A DNA stretch of 64,000 bases from Clostridiales bacterium. Lineage in GTDB: Bacteria > Bacillota > Clostridia > Saccharofermentanales > Saccharofermentanaceae. Made by a program: the position numbers and the translations under genes. The stretch is taken from positions 1 through 64,000 of the forward strand of contig JAGAAI010000009.1 in NCBI GenBank assembly GCA_017615325.1, given 5' to 3'. The notes under the pieces were generated by a model that saw only the letters and a list, made by a program, of their open reading frames with translations, made no database searches and had not been told where the DNA came from. The number at the start of each line of letters is the position of its first letter. The first letter of the stretch is position 1. Below, in pieces: positions 1 through 8,887 of the stretch.

Positions 1-1269
1 AAGGTCCTGGCAGGAGGGTCTTCTGACAAGAAGGGCAGGATACTGATAGGACGCGATACAAGGATCTCCGGCACGATGCTCGAAGCTGCTCTTGCAGCAG
101 GCATCACTGCGGCAGGCTACGATGCAATGCTTGCAGGCGTTATCCCGACACCCGGCATCGCTTATGTTACAAGGACCTCAGGCTTTGACTGCGGTGTCAT
201 GATCTCCGCATCCCATAATTCTTTCGAGTATAACGGCATCAAGTTCTTCAGCCGTGACGGATACAAGCTTCCCGATGCGACCGAGGATGAGATCGAGAAG
301 ATATTGGCTGATTTCGACTCATACTATAAGGACCTTCCTGAAGGGGAGGGAATAGGCGTGGTTGAGGAGTTCCCTCAGGCCATGAAGTTCTATACTGACT
401 ATCTCATCAGATCCTTATGTCCTGATGCCAAGGGCAGAAAGATCGTAATTGATTGCGCCAACGGCGCTTCTTCTGACTATGCGGAAACCGTATTCGGACT
501 TACGGGCGCCCAGCTCGTCATGGTCGGCAACACGCCCGACGGCATAAATATCAACCGTGACTGCGGATCGACCCATCTTGAACTCCTTGCTGAGACAGTA
601 GTAAAAGAGGGAGCTGACATGGGCTTTGCTTTCGACGGCGACGCCGACAGATTCCTGGCTTGCGATAAGGAAGGCAATATCCTTGACGGAGATCAGATAA
701 TGGCATCCCTTGCCCTGTCTTTGAAAGAGCAGGGAAGGCTTAAGGACGATACTCTGGTCGTAACGGTCGTGAGCAACTTGGGCGTTGACATCATGGCAAA
801 GGAGAAAGGCATAAATCTCGTTAAGACAAAGGTCGGAGACCGTTATGTCATCGAAGCCATGAAAAAGGATGGCTTTGTTCTGGGTGGCGAGCAGAGCGGA
901 CATGTGATCCTCTCCGAATATTCGACAACAGGCGACGGAATGCTCACGGCATTAGTCTTCCTCGATTCGATCGTGAGATCAGGAAAGAGTGCGTCAGAAC
1001 TTTGCTCATGCGTCAGGATCCTGCCTCAGGTCCTGATCCCCGCGAAGGTAACTGATGAAGGTAAACAGAAGGCCATGGAAGATCCTGAGATCAAATCCCT
1101 TATAGAATCTTATGAGACTGATCTTGCCGGCAGCGGAAGGATACTCGTAAGGCCTTCAGGCACAGAGCCCGTTATAAGGGTTATGTTAGAAGGCGATGAC
1201 CCCGATAAGATCGGCAGGATGGCCAGGGATATAGCTGACCTTATTGAGAATAAATACGGAAACAAATAA
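1..1269 (+). CDS. glmM: Phosphoglucosamine mutase / phosphohexomutase, 5' truncated by window edge
   Basis: Interconverts glucosamine-6-P and glucosamine-1-P, feeding UDP-GlcNAc for peptidoglycan. The reading frame is open from base 1, so the N-terminus lies outside the window. Visible family landmarks are an IGRDTR motif, the phosphoserine loop ISASHN (about 199-216), the metal loop DGDADR (about 637-654), a GGEQSGH sugar-binding loop, and the C-terminal phosphate-binding motif RPSGTEPVIRVMLEG. About 420 codons are seen; full-length GlmM is near 450. The next gene starts 12 bases later and is probably co-transcribed. Phosphomannomutase is an alternative within the superfamily, but the loop sequences favour GlmM. 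Confidence 0.93.
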   Translation, partial: KVLAGGSSDKKGRILIGRDTRISGTMLEAALAAGITAAGYDAMLAGVIPTPGIAYVTRTSGFDCGVMISASHNSFEYNGIKFFSRDGYKLPDATEDEIEKILADFDSYYKDLPEGEGIGVVEEFPQAMKFYTDYLIRSLCPDAKGRKIVIDCANGASSDYAETVFGLTGAQLVMVGNTPDGININRDCGSTHLELLAETVVKEGADMGFAFDGDADRFLACDKEGNILDGDQIMASLALSLKEQGRLKDDTLVVTVVSNLGVDIMAKEKGINLVKTKVGDRYVIEAMKKDGFVLGGEQSGHVILSEYSTTGDGMLTALVFLDSIVRSGKSASELCSCVRILPQVLIPAKVTDEGKQKAMEDPEIKSLIESYETDLAGSGRILVRPSGTEPVIRVMLEGDDPDKIGRMARDIADLIENKYGNK

Positions 1270-1281
1270 GGGAGATATGAG

Positions 1282-1941
1282 ATGTATAAGATAAGTGATT
1301 ATTTGGATCTTTCCCATACGATTGCAGCAGATCTTTTCGAGGCTGTTGATTATCCCTGGGAAGTTCTGCCCTCTATAGGAGATTTCATAAAGAAGACCGG
1401 ACCAACATTGGATCCTGAGGTCTACGATCACAAAGGAGACAATGTCTGGATCGCGAAAAGCGCCAAAGTATTCGATTCCGCTTACATAGGCTCCAATGTT
1501 ATCATCGGACCTGATGCTGAAGTAAGACACTGCGCGTTTATAAGAGGGAATGCAATAGTCGGGGCCAACGCAGTGGTAGGCAATTCCACAGAACTTAAGA
1601 ACGTGATCCTGTTCGATAATGTCCAGGTTCCTCACTACAACTATGTAGGCGATTCCATTCTGGGATATAAGGCTCATATGGGAGCAGGTTCCATCACATC
1701 CAATGTTAAGTCGGATAAGACTCTTGTGGTCGTTAAATCAGAAGAAGTCAATGTCGAGACAGGCCTTAAGAAGATGGGCGCGATCGTAGGAGACTTTGTC
1801 GAAGTCGGCTGCGGTTCGATCTTAAATCCCGGAACTGTTGTCGGCCGCAATACAAGGATATATCCTTTGTCCAGCGTAAGAGGTTTTGTCCCCGCTGATT
1901 CCGTATACAAGAAGGCAGGGGAGATTGCAAATATAGAATAA
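1282..1941 (+). CDS. Left-handed beta-helix (hexapeptide repeat) protein, GlmU-acyltransferase-like
   Basis: A 219-residue protein. After an N-terminal stretch of about 55 residues it is built of hexapeptide repeats (for example IGSNVI, IVGANA, VVGNST, VEVGCG), the fold of sugar-nucleotide acyltransferases. It resembles the C-terminal acetyltransferase half of GlmU (YKAHMGAGSITSNVK), but no nucleotidyltransferase domain precedes it, and the NYDG segment of true GlmU is not evident. It lies 12 bases after glmM with an AGGGAGAT ribosome site, so amino-sugar nucleotide metabolism is the likely setting. The substrate is unknown. Proteins of this kind are often annotated as UDP-GlcNAc pyrophosphorylase-related. 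Confidence 0.8.
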   Translation: MYKISDYLDLSHTIAADLFEAVDYPWEVLPSIGDFIKKTGPTLDPEVYDHKGDNVWIAKSAKVFDSAYIGSNVIIGPDAEVRHCAFIRGNAIVGANAVVGNSTELKNVILFDNVQVPHYNYVGDSILGYKAHMGAGSITSNVKSDKTLVVVKSEEVNVETGLKKMGAIVGDFVEVGCGSILNPGTVVGRNTRIYPLSSVRGFVPADSVYKKAGEIANIE

Positions 1942-1961
1942 AAGAAAATATTGGGGGTAAC

Positions 1962-4280
1962 ATGACTAAGAATCTATCATTAAAGACCGGGTTGTCAGTT
2001 TTTTCGATCTTGATGATCGCATTGATCATCTTCTGTTTTCCGGTAGTGGCCAACATCAAAGATAATGTTTCAGCCGCAGGTGTAGATCCTGTTAAGGAGA
2101 CATATGATATCCGTATTGCCGGGATCCAGGTAACGGACGCAAATAAAGATGATATATTGGGTAAAGGCAAAAAAGAAGCAGTTTATATCCCTGAAACAAA
2201 TACTCTTGAACTTAATGGGGATATAACAGCTGACAGTATTTGCTTTTTTCACAGCATTTCGGGCCTTACGATCAAAGTCACAAAAGACATCAAGATAAAA
2301 TCGGAAGATAGTTGTGCTTTTTCCTTTGCTGCTGATACTACGATCACCGGACCGGGAAGACTTTACGTATCCGCACCCGAAGCTGGTTGTATCGTACTCG
2401 GCTATGAACTGACCATTAAAGATGCCAATCTTTATCTATCGGGACCTGCCGGGATCGAAGGTGGCGCAACCCAGGAAGAAAAAATCATCATCGATAATTC
2501 AAACATAGTCTGCGATTGCGGCGAGCACGCTATCTGCTACATTGAAAAGGGTATCGAACTTAAAGATGCTGCTATATGTGATGGTTACAGTGTCCGTTAT
2601 GTTGGTGGTGGATTTCCCTCCGGTTATGCAGTATGTTATATTCCCGGAACACTTAATCCTGATGGAACGCCTACAGCAAGAAAGGTCCGGATCGTTTCCG
2701 GATATGGCCTTATTGTCGGGGATATACCTGTTACCAAGGAAAACAAGGATGATGTTCTTGGGAATGGCAAAAAGGAAGCTGTATATATTCCGGAGACTAA
2801 TACACTTGAACTGAATGAGAATATTAATTTACATTCTGACGGTATAACAAATCTTAATCAGGATCTTACTATCAAGGTGAATAAAGATGTTAAGATCGAT
2901 ACCACATGTAATTATGCTATCCTGATCTTTAAAGAAACAACTATCACGGGTCCGGGAAAACTTACATTATCGGCTCCTTCTGCAGAGTTTACTATTCAAA
3001 TAATTACCGGCGGATTGAAGATAATAGATGCAAATATCGAATTGACATCCAATTATATGGGAATAGCCAGTGAATATAAAACAGTATCACTGACCATAGA
3101 AAACTCATATCTTTCTGCAAGTGCGAGAGATACAGCAGTCGGATTTATAGCTGGCAAGATCGATCTTCGATGTGTGAAGATAACTGAACCTGAAGATGGG
3201 AAACTGTCGGATCTGAGCGGACTGGCTTACTATATTGGAACGGCTAATAATGCATCCGCCAGGTCTGTAAAGCTGGAACCTTCACACAACTGGGGTGAAT
3301 GGAAAGTAAACACACCGGCCCAGGTGGGGAAGAAAGGTGTTGAGACACGTACCTGTTCAGATTGCGGAAGAAAAGAGACACGCGAGATCCCTGCTGTCGA
3401 TCCGACAGCTACCCCAACCCCTGGATCAACGGCAACACCTACTACAAAGCCGTCGGCTACACCTGCCGATACGGAACCTACTAAGGCTGCTGTGCCTACA
3501 AATGCTGCAACTGTTACACTTAAGCTTGACAAGACAAAGGCAGACCTTGTCTGCGGCAAGACCCTGACATTGAAGGCAAGTTTGAAGGGCTCCTCATCCA
3601 AGATCAGCTGGAAATCATCCGACAACAAGATTGCTACCGTCGATGCCAACGGCAAGATAACAGCGAAGCAGGCAGGCCAGGTAACGGTCACTGCAACTGC
3701 AGCAGGGAAGAGCGCGACTTGCACAGTGCAGGTTTTGTTCAAGGATGTAACGAACGCTAAGGACTTCTGGTATGCCCCGACTTACTATCTCGTCAACAAG
3801 GATGTAGTCAAGGGCTACGACAAGCAGACATTATTTAAGCCTGCGAATGTATGTACCAGAGCCCAGATGGTAACCTTTATCTGGAGGCTTAAAGGAGAAC
3901 CGGCACCCAAGACCAAGACATGCAAGTTCTCTGATGTAAAGAAGACTGATTACTTCTACAAAGCCTGTATTTGGGGCAATGAAAACCACATTGTAGAAGG
4001 ATACAAGAACGGAACATTCGGACCTCAGATCGTTTGTGCGAGAAAGCACGCAGTAACCTTCCTGTGGAGACTTGCAAATAAGCCGAAGCCTTCTTCAACC
4101 AAGAACAAGTTCAAAGATGTCAAGAAGTCGGATTATTTCTATCAGGCAACTCTCTGGGCTTCTGAGAAGAAGATCCTGGCAGGCTATTCAGACGGCACAT
4201 TCCGTCCGAACGGTGATTGCCTCAGACGTCAGATGGTTACATTCCTCTACAAATACGATAAATATATTAACCTCAAATAA
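1962..4280 (+). CDS. SLH-domain surface protein with duplicated beta-rich domain
   Basis: A 772-residue secreted protein. Residues 1-40 form a signal peptide (hydrophobic core SVFSILMIALIIFCFPVV). Two tandem copies of a beta-rich domain of about 190 residues follow (about 47-240 and 240-440); both begin with a DILGKGKKEAVYIPETNTLEL-like line and look like right-handed beta-helix repeats. Then come a short two-Cys segment (TCSDCG, about 465), a Thr/Pro linker (about 480-515), a BIG2 Ig-like domain (about 517-595) and three SLH repeats (about 596-772). The SLH end is expected to anchor it to a secondary cell-wall polymer. Its C-terminal half closely matches three other proteins in this window. 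The ribosome site is GGGGGTAAC before ATG. A terminator follows directly. Ligand or function of the N-terminal domains is unknown. Confidence 0.88.
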   Translation: MTKNLSLKTGLSVFSILMIALIIFCFPVVANIKDNVSAAGVDPVKETYDIRIAGIQVTDANKDDILGKGKKEAVYIPETNTLELNGDITADSICFFHSISGLTIKVTKDIKIKSEDSCAFSFAADTTITGPGRLYVSAPEAGCIVLGYELTIKDANLYLSGPAGIEGGATQEEKIIIDNSNIVCDCGEHAICYIEKGIELKDAAICDGYSVRYVGGGFPSGYAVCYIPGTLNPDGTPTARKVRIVSGYGLIVGDIPVTKENKDDVLGNGKKEAVYIPETNTLELNENINLHSDGITNLNQDLTIKVNKDVKIDTTCNYAILIFKETTITGPGKLTLSAPSAEFTIQIITGGLKIIDANIELTSNYMGIASEYKTVSLTIENSYLSASARDTAVGFIAGKIDLRCVKITEPEDGKLSDLSGLAYYIGTANNASARSVKLEPSHNWGEWKVNTPAQVGKKGVETRTCSDCGRKETREIPAVDPTATPTPGSTATPTTKPSATPADTEPTKAAVPTNAATVTLKLDKTKADLVCGKTLTLKASLKGSSSKISWKSSDNKIATVDANGKITAKQAGQVTVTATAAGKSATCTVQVLFKDVTNAKDFWYAPTYYLVNKDVVKGYDKQTLFKPANVCTRAQMVTFIWRLKGEPAPKTKTCKFSDVKKTDYFYKACIWGNENHIVEGYKNGTFGPQIVCARKHAVTFLWRLANKPKPSSTKNKFKDVKKSDYFYQATLWASEKKILAGYSDGTFRPNGDCLRRQMVTFLYKYDKYINLK

Positions 4281-4307
4281 ATTGGTTGATCTGAACGAAC
4301 CCAAAAT

Positions 4308-4337
4308 AAAAAACTGCCCATATGGGCAGTTTTTTGT
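4308..4337 (+). terminator. Rho-independent terminator after the first SLH gene
   Basis: A perfect hairpin (ACTGCCCATATGGGCAGT with flanking A/T pairs) is followed by TTTTTT, 28 bases after the SLH stop codon. The 5' flank is A-rich, so the element may also work on the minus strand for the convergent HEAT-repeat gene. Confidence 0.9.
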
Positions 4338-4361
4338 AGAGAGAATCAATAATACCTTGGG

Positions 4362-4703
4362 TTACACAAGGTTTGTCTTAAGTCGGTCAAATGCTGCCTT
4401 TGCAACCTGACGGACATTAGGATCTGAATCAGCAAATGCGAGCTTCTTAACATACTCTTCGCAATGCTTCGCGTTGATATCTGCAGCAGATGTTGCTGCA
4501 GCCGCCCTGACCATAGGGTCAGAATCCCTGAGAAGGGGGATCAAAGCCATTCCGGAATCGTAAGTGGAAATACGACCCATAGCGATGGCAACTTCAGCTC
4601 TTACTGAAGGATCAGGATCGGACGCAAACTTAACAAGGGCACCGAGTTTCTGCTTCTGCCCAAGCTTGCGAACCTTATCAATGATTGCATCACTTCTAGC
4701 CAC
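4362..4703 (-). CDS. Small HEAT-repeat protein
   Basis: A 113-residue protein starting at GTG, with GGAGG eight bases upstream. It consists of about three HEAT-type helical repeats: DPDPSVRAEVAIAMGRI, DSDPMVRAAAATSAADI and DSDPNVRQVAKAAFDRL, each with the Asp-Pro-x-VR signature. There is no signal peptide, so it is cytoplasmic. HEAT repeats generally act as protein-binding scaffolds (as in the PBS lyase and condensin families), but the partner is unknown. It is a monocistronic gene converging on the SLH gene. A TATAAT box on the minus strand (4752-4757) probably drives it, although no good -35 is visible. Confidence 0.8.
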   Translation of the reverse strand: MARSDAIIDKVRKLGQKQKLGALVKFASDPDPSVRAEVAIAMGRISTYDSGMALIPLLRDSDPMVRAAAATSAADINAKHCEEYVKKLAFADSDPNVRQVAKAAFDRLKTNLV

Positions 4704-4815
4704 TTTGACAGCCTCCGTACTTATGCTCTATCGCGCATATTCATTAACCCTATTATATATGATTGGCCTGACAAATATTTAAATATTTTGTGTACAAAGT
4801 ATTAAACAATAATCT

Positions 4816-4856
4816 GTGAAAAATAATAAGACCGCAACCTTATAGGTTACGGTCTT
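4816..4856 (-). terminator. Terminator of tRNA-Lys
   Basis: Read on the minus strand, AAGACCG and AACC pair with GGTT and CGGTCTT around a five-base loop (arms 4828-4839 and 4845-4856, one mismatch), followed by ATTATTTTT. It lies immediately 3' of the encoded CCA of the tRNA. Confidence 0.85.
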
Positions 4857-4857
4857 C

Positions 4858-4933
4858 TGGTGCACCTTCAGGGACTCGAACCCGGGGCCCACTGATTAAG
4901 AGTCAGTTGCTCTACCATCTGAGCTAAAGGTGC
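4858..4933 (-). tRNA. tRNA-Lys (anticodon CTT)
   Basis: A complete 76-base cloverleaf. The acceptor is GCACCTT/AAGGTGC with A73 and an encoded CCA, the D stem is GCTC/GAGC, the anticodon stem is ACTGA/TCAGT with loop CTCTTAA (anticodon CTT), and the T loop is TTCGAGT. The T stem CCGGG/CCCTG carries one C-U mismatch at 50-64, where an A at position 50 would restore pairing. The gene has its own promoter upstream and a terminator downstream. Confidence 0.95.
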
Positions 4934-4956
4934 GTTTTGCTTTCGCAACGTGAACA

Positions 4957-4985
4957 ATTATATATATTTGATATTTCTAAGTCAA
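4957..4985 (-). promoter_or_regulatory. Sigma-A-type promoter of tRNA-Lys
   Basis: On the minus strand, TTGACT (4985-4980), a 17-base spacer, then TATAAT (4962-4957), ending about 24 bases before the tRNA 5' end. This is the closest match to consensus seen in the window. Confidence 0.88.
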
Positions 4986-4992
4986 GAGCAAA

Positions 4993-6108
4993 TTACAAGT
5001 CTTTGAAGTAATCTTTCATATCAAGGGAAGAAAAACTCTCCTTAAGTGGCAATTCTACAGCTTTTCCGGTCAGAGCGGCCTTATAGATACCCATTAAAGT
5101 ATCGACGGAAGAATAGCCGTCATATGCCGAAGCAATAGGCTCTTTGTCATTGATAATCGAGTCGTGGAGATCCTTATAGATCCCGAGGTGGGGGTTAAGG
5201 GCAGTCTTAAAGGAGGATAAGCCGCCTTCTTTATTCTGTTTTCTTAAATACCTGAAGTTGAGTTTCTTTCCTGCGCCGTCTCTGATGTTTATGTGAGGCT
5301 TTCCTGATACTAGGCCCATTGTGATCTGACCGTTCTCACAGAAAACGGAAAACTCAGCGGAGTGCTCTGCGGGAGAGGTAGCGGTCGTGCCCTCGATGTG
5401 AGCAAGCGATCCGTCTTCCATGCGGAGGATAGCATAGCCTAAGTCTTCGGCTTCTATATGTCTTAACCTCTGGGCGATCATGGCCTGGGCCTCAATTGGC
5501 TCCGTTCCCATAAGCCAGACGAGAAGGTCAATGGCGTGGATAGTCTGGTTCATCAAAGCCCCGCCGTCTGCTTTCCAGGTTCCGCGCCAGGCGGCTGAAT
5601 CGTAGTAATCGTCGCCGTGGCCCCATCTTACGTAGATGGAGCCGTGCGTTACCTTGCCGAAAACACCTTTCGCGATATCGTCCCTTAAGATCTTTACGAC
5701 GGGGAGGTATCTGTATATATGGCCCATCGCGATCTTCTTCTTAGTCTTCTTTGAGATATCGTATATAGCATGAGCCTCAGCTTCGGACATGGCCATGGGC
5801 TTCTCGAGAAGAAGGTTGGAGCCTTTCTCCATGGCATAGGTTGCGACTTCGTAATGCATGCCGGAGGGAAGGGTTATGGCAACAACATCAGGGGATAGTT
5901 CATCTATTGCCTTTTTCCAATCGTTATAAACTTTGGCATCAGCTCCGGCCTTGCCGCAGTTTGCGATCATGGCACGTGCTGCGTTCTCGTTGACATCACA
6001 TGCCCCTATGAGCTTATATCTATCGGATAAAGTCTTTATAGCTTTAGCGTGTTTCTCGGATACTCTGCCGCAGCCAGCGATAAGTACCGAAAGTTTCTTT
6101 GCTTCCAC
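4993..6108 (-). CDS. Gfo/Idh/MocA-family NAD(P)-dependent oxidoreductase
   Basis: A 371-residue dehydrogenase of the glucose-fructose oxidoreductase / inositol dehydrogenase family. The N-terminal Rossmann fold (residues 1-125) carries the dinucleotide loop AGCGRVSEKHA, and the family motif EKP occurs in LLLEKPMAMS. The C-terminal alpha/beta domain holds the sugar site, with conserved H-x-x-D (TIHAIDLL). GTG is chosen as start because GGAGG lies nine bases upstream. It stands alone on the minus strand, divergent from pdp, so the substrate (sugar, sugar acid or inositol type) cannot be inferred from neighbours. Confidence 0.88.
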   Translation of the reverse strand: MEAKKLSVLIAGCGRVSEKHAKAIKTLSDRYKLIGACDVNENAARAMIANCGKAGADAKVYNDWKKAIDELSPDVVAITLPSGMHYEVATYAMEKGSNLLLEKPMAMSEAEAHAIYDISKKTKKKIAMGHIYRYLPVVKILRDDIAKGVFGKVTHGSIYVRWGHGDDYYDSAAWRGTWKADGGALMNQTIHAIDLLVWLMGTEPIEAQAMIAQRLRHIEAEDLGYAILRMEDGSLAHIEGTTATSPAEHSAEFSVFCENGQITMGLVSGKPHINIRDGAGKKLNFRYLRKQNKEGGLSSFKTALNPHLGIYKDLHDSIINDKEPIASAYDGYSSVDTLMGIYKAALTGKAVELPLKESFSSLDMKDYFKDL

Positions 6109-6218
6109 CTGACAAGTCCTCCGTTGTCTCTTTTAAGGATAAGATAGTTTAACACATATAAAAGCGAGTTAATAATATATAATAATCGAAAGGAATAATA
6201 TCGGTGGAGGTAGCTCTT

Positions 6219-7544
6219 ATGAACATGAAGGATATCATCGGCAAGAAGCGTTACGGCGGGACTTTGACAGAAGAAGAGATAAAGTTTTTCGTTGACGGCG
6301 TAACTGATAAGAGCATTCCGGATTATCAGGCTTCGGCCCTCCTTATGGCGATCGTCCTTAACGGTATGAACAAGGAAGAGATGACTTGTCTTACGATGGC
6401 AATGGCTCATTCCGGCACTATCCTCGACCTGTCTTTCGCTGATGACATTACGGTTGATAAGCATTCCACGGGAGGAGTCGGTGACAAGGTAACGATCCTT
6501 CTTCTGCCTCTTCTTGCGACCTTCGGGATCAAGACTGTTAAACTCTCGGGAAGAGGCCTGGGATTTACGGGCGGAACTGTTGATAAGTTCGGTTCCATCG
6601 AAGGCTTCAGATATGAGATCCCTGCAAGTGAATTTCCTTACTATCTAAAGAAATGCGGTATGGTCATATCGGGCCCGTCACCCAATCTCGCCCCGGCCGA
6701 TAAGATCCTCTATGCCTTAAGGGATGTAACGGGGACTGTAGATTCCATTCCGCTCATCGCATCGAGCATCATGAGCAAGAAACTGGCAGGCGGGGCTGAT
6801 GTCATAGTCCTTGACGTTACATGCGGATCAGGCGCTTACATGAAGACTTTCGACAGAGCTCATGAACTCGCACAGGCCATGATCGATATCGGAAATGGCG
6901 CCGGCAAGAAAACGGTTGCCGTCATAACCGACATGGACCAGCCCTTAGGCGGCTCCTGCGGCAATACGCTTGAGATGCAGGAGGTCTTAAGAACTTTTGC
7001 AGGCAAGGGCAATACGGATGTCGTAGAAGTAGTCTGCCGTATAGCAGCCGAGTGCATAAAGGCCGCAGGCAAGGCTAACGGTCTTAGCGGGGACGATCTT
7101 CTTTATGCCTGTGCTACGAGACTGACTGACGGATCTGCCCTGTCTAAGTTTGCCGAGCTCATTGCATCCCAGGGTGGCGATCTTAAGGATAAAGTGAATC
7201 CTGTCTTTAAGGATCTTCCTTTCGAAGCAATGAGGGTGACAGCGCCTTGCGACGGATATGTATATTCCATAAAGACTGATGCGATAGGCAATGCTGCCAA
7301 TCACTTAGGAGCAGGCAGGAAGACCGTGAACGACCAGATCGATTATGGCGCCGGGATCAAGTTCTATGCCAAGAGGGGCGACAGGGTCAGGAAGGGTGAT
7401 GTTCTCTGTTCCTTGTGTCACGGAACAAAAGCGGAACTTGCTGATGAAGTCCTTTTCGATGTAATGGAAGAGGTGCTGGCTGCCTATGAGATAAGGGAGG
7501 AGGCCCCCGAAGAAGTTCCTGTTGTAATGGAAGTGTTATCCTAG
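6219..7544 (+). CDS. pdp: Pyrimidine-nucleoside phosphorylase
   Basis: Phosphorolysis of thymidine, deoxyuridine and uridine to base plus (deoxy)ribose-1-phosphate, in cytoplasmic nucleoside salvage. The thymidine phosphorylase family signature is SGRGLGFTGGTVDKFGSIEG, with KHSTGGVGDK phosphate-binding and SSIMSKKLAGG motifs. The N-terminal helical domain, central glycosyltransferase-like domain and C-terminal PYNP domain are all present. ATG at 6219 is chosen (441 residues) because GGAGG (6206-6210) sits eight bases before it; an in-frame GTG at 6204 would overlap that site. It may supply ribose-1-P, linking to the PRPP enzymes further on. Confidence 0.93.
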   Translation: MNMKDIIGKKRYGGTLTEEEIKFFVDGVTDKSIPDYQASALLMAIVLNGMNKEEMTCLTMAMAHSGTILDLSFADDITVDKHSTGGVGDKVTILLLPLLATFGIKTVKLSGRGLGFTGGTVDKFGSIEGFRYEIPASEFPYYLKKCGMVISGPSPNLAPADKILYALRDVTGTVDSIPLIASSIMSKKLAGGADVIVLDVTCGSGAYMKTFDRAHELAQAMIDIGNGAGKKTVAVITDMDQPLGGSCGNTLEMQEVLRTFAGKGNTDVVEVVCRIAAECIKAAGKANGLSGDDLLYACATRLTDGSALSKFAELIASQGGDLKDKVNPVFKDLPFEAMRVTAPCDGYVYSIKTDAIGNAANHLGAGRKTVNDQIDYGAGIKFYAKRGDRVRKGDVLCSLCHGTKAELADEVLFDVMEEVLAAYEIREEAPEEVPVVMEVLS

Positions 7545-7549
7545 GGCTA

Positions 7550-7577
7550 TTGCCTTTTCGATCCATTGGGGTATAAT
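7550..7577 (+). promoter_or_regulatory. Promoter of the ruv operon
   Basis: TTGCCT (7550-7555), a 16-base spacer and TATAAT (7572-7577), 31 bases before the ruvC ATG. No LexA/SOS box is recognised nearby. Confidence 0.65.
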
Positions 7578-7608
7578 TAAACGAACAAATGTTTATTAAG
7601 GAGCTTTT

Positions 7609-8169
7609 ATGCCGGGACCAATAAGTCAGACAATAATCGGGATAGACCCCGGCTATGCGATAACCGGATACGGTGTTATTTCCAAGACCGGCAATAAGCT
7701 CAAGGTCATTGATTACGGCGTCATAGAGACGAAGGCTCATACGGATTTTCCCTTAAGGCTCCTTACGATCAACGAGCGAACAAGGTTCATATTAGAACAG
7801 TATAAGCCGGATCTTATGGCGGTTGAGGAACTCTTCATGGGCAGCAACAGAACGACTGCCGTAGGTACTGCCCAGGCGAGAGGTGTTGTTATCGTTGAGG
7901 CCGCAAGGCTCGATATCCCTGTATATGAGTTTACTCCGGGCCAGATCAAGCTCGCTGTCACGGGATACGGCAAGGCAGAGAAGAAGCAGGTCCAGCAGAT
8001 GATCAAGTCATTGCTGGGTTTGGAATCCGTGCCTAAGCCTGACGATGCTGCCGACGCCCTGGCTGTTGCTGTCTGCCTTGCCAACACCGGCACGGCATTT
8101 GCAGGCAAGGCTGTATCAGGCTACCAGTACGGAAGATACGGCTACAGCAAGCGTAACGAATTCGGATAA
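7609..8169 (+). CDS. ruvC: Holliday junction endonuclease RuvC
   Basis: Resolves four-way DNA junctions in homologous recombination, acting with RuvAB. A 186-residue RNase H-fold enzyme with acidic residues in IGIDPGYAITGYG (first Asp), AVEELFMGSN (Glu) and the C-terminal DDAADALAVA (paired Asp). Ribosome site AAGGAG lies before ATG. It is the first gene of ruvC-ruvA-ruvB-queH; the C-terminus has about 15 extra polar residues (YQYGRYGYSKRNEFG). Confidence 0.95.
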   Translation: MPGPISQTIIGIDPGYAITGYGVISKTGNKLKVIDYGVIETKAHTDFPLRLLTINERTRFILEQYKPDLMAVEELFMGSNRTTAVGTAQARGVVIVEAARLDIPVYEFTPGQIKLAVTGYGKAEKKQVQQMIKSLLGLESVPKPDDAADALAVAVCLANTGTAFAGKAVSGYQYGRYGYSKRNEFG

Positions 8170-8189
8170 AGAGGAAGAGGAGATATCTT

Positions 8190-8837
8190 ATGTATTCATA
8201 TATCAAAGGAACACTTGAAGAACGCGACGATCTGTCGATCACGGTTGAGAACAACGGCATTGGATATCTTATCAATATGCCTTTCGCTCTCTCTTCGGAA
8301 TTAGGACACCTCGGGACAGAAGTCAAGGTCTATGTTTACCAGTCCGTTAAGGAAGATGACATATCCCTCTTCGGATTCAACACCAAGGATTCCAAGGATA
8401 TGTTCCTGAGGCTTATAACAGTTAACGGTGTCGGACCCAAGGTCGCTCATTCCATCTGTTCCCAGATAAGTCCCGAGAAGTTTGCTATGGCGGTCATCTC
8501 CGGGAATGTCGCCGCTCTTACCCAGGTCAAGGGCTTAGGCAAGAAGGGTGCGGAGAGGATCATAGTAGATCTTAAGGATAAGATGAAGGAAGAGTCCATA
8601 GCAGGCAGAGGCAAGTCTGTTGCAGTTGTGGAAGACCCTAAGGCTTCAGTCGATTATCAGATAAGTCCTGAAGCTGATACGCAGGTGATCCGTGATGCCG
8701 AGGATGCACTGGTAATGCTAGGCTATAAGGCAGAACTTGCCGTTGAAGCAGTTGCTCATTCATACGAGGACGGAATAGCCCTGGAAGATCTTATCAAGAA
8801 GTCCTTGAAGGCTGCATCCGGCGGCAAATTTGCCTGA
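8190..8837 (+). CDS. ruvA: Holliday junction branch-migration protein RuvA
   Basis: Binds Holliday junctions as a tetramer and loads RuvB. The 215-residue protein has the N-terminal OB fold (residues 1-63), two helix-hairpin-helix motifs (ITVNGVGPKVAHSI and LTQVKGLGKKGAERII) and a C-terminal RuvB-binding three-helix domain (about 168-212). It lies 20 bases after ruvC with a GGAGA site. Confidence 0.95.
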   Translation: MYSYIKGTLEERDDLSITVENNGIGYLINMPFALSSELGHLGTEVKVYVYQSVKEDDISLFGFNTKDSKDMFLRLITVNGVGPKVAHSICSQISPEKFAMAVISGNVAALTQVKGLGKKGAERIIVDLKDKMKEESIAGRGKSVAVVEDPKASVDYQISPEADTQVIRDAEDALVMLGYKAELAVEAVAHSYEDGIALEDLIKKSLKAASGGKFA

Positions 8838-8887
8838 GCTTATCGAAGTGATATACTGATCAACATAAAGACAGTTAAGAGGTTTGT

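Noticed and set aside
415-903. Minus-strand open frame of about 160 codons inside glmM
   Set aside because: Fully antisense to a well-conserved gene, with no recognisable product; similar shadows occur under most long genes here.
1962-4280. Recent gene conversion between the SLH modules
   Set aside because: Protein lines are nearly identical, but codon third positions differ widely among the four copies, pointing to old duplication under selection.
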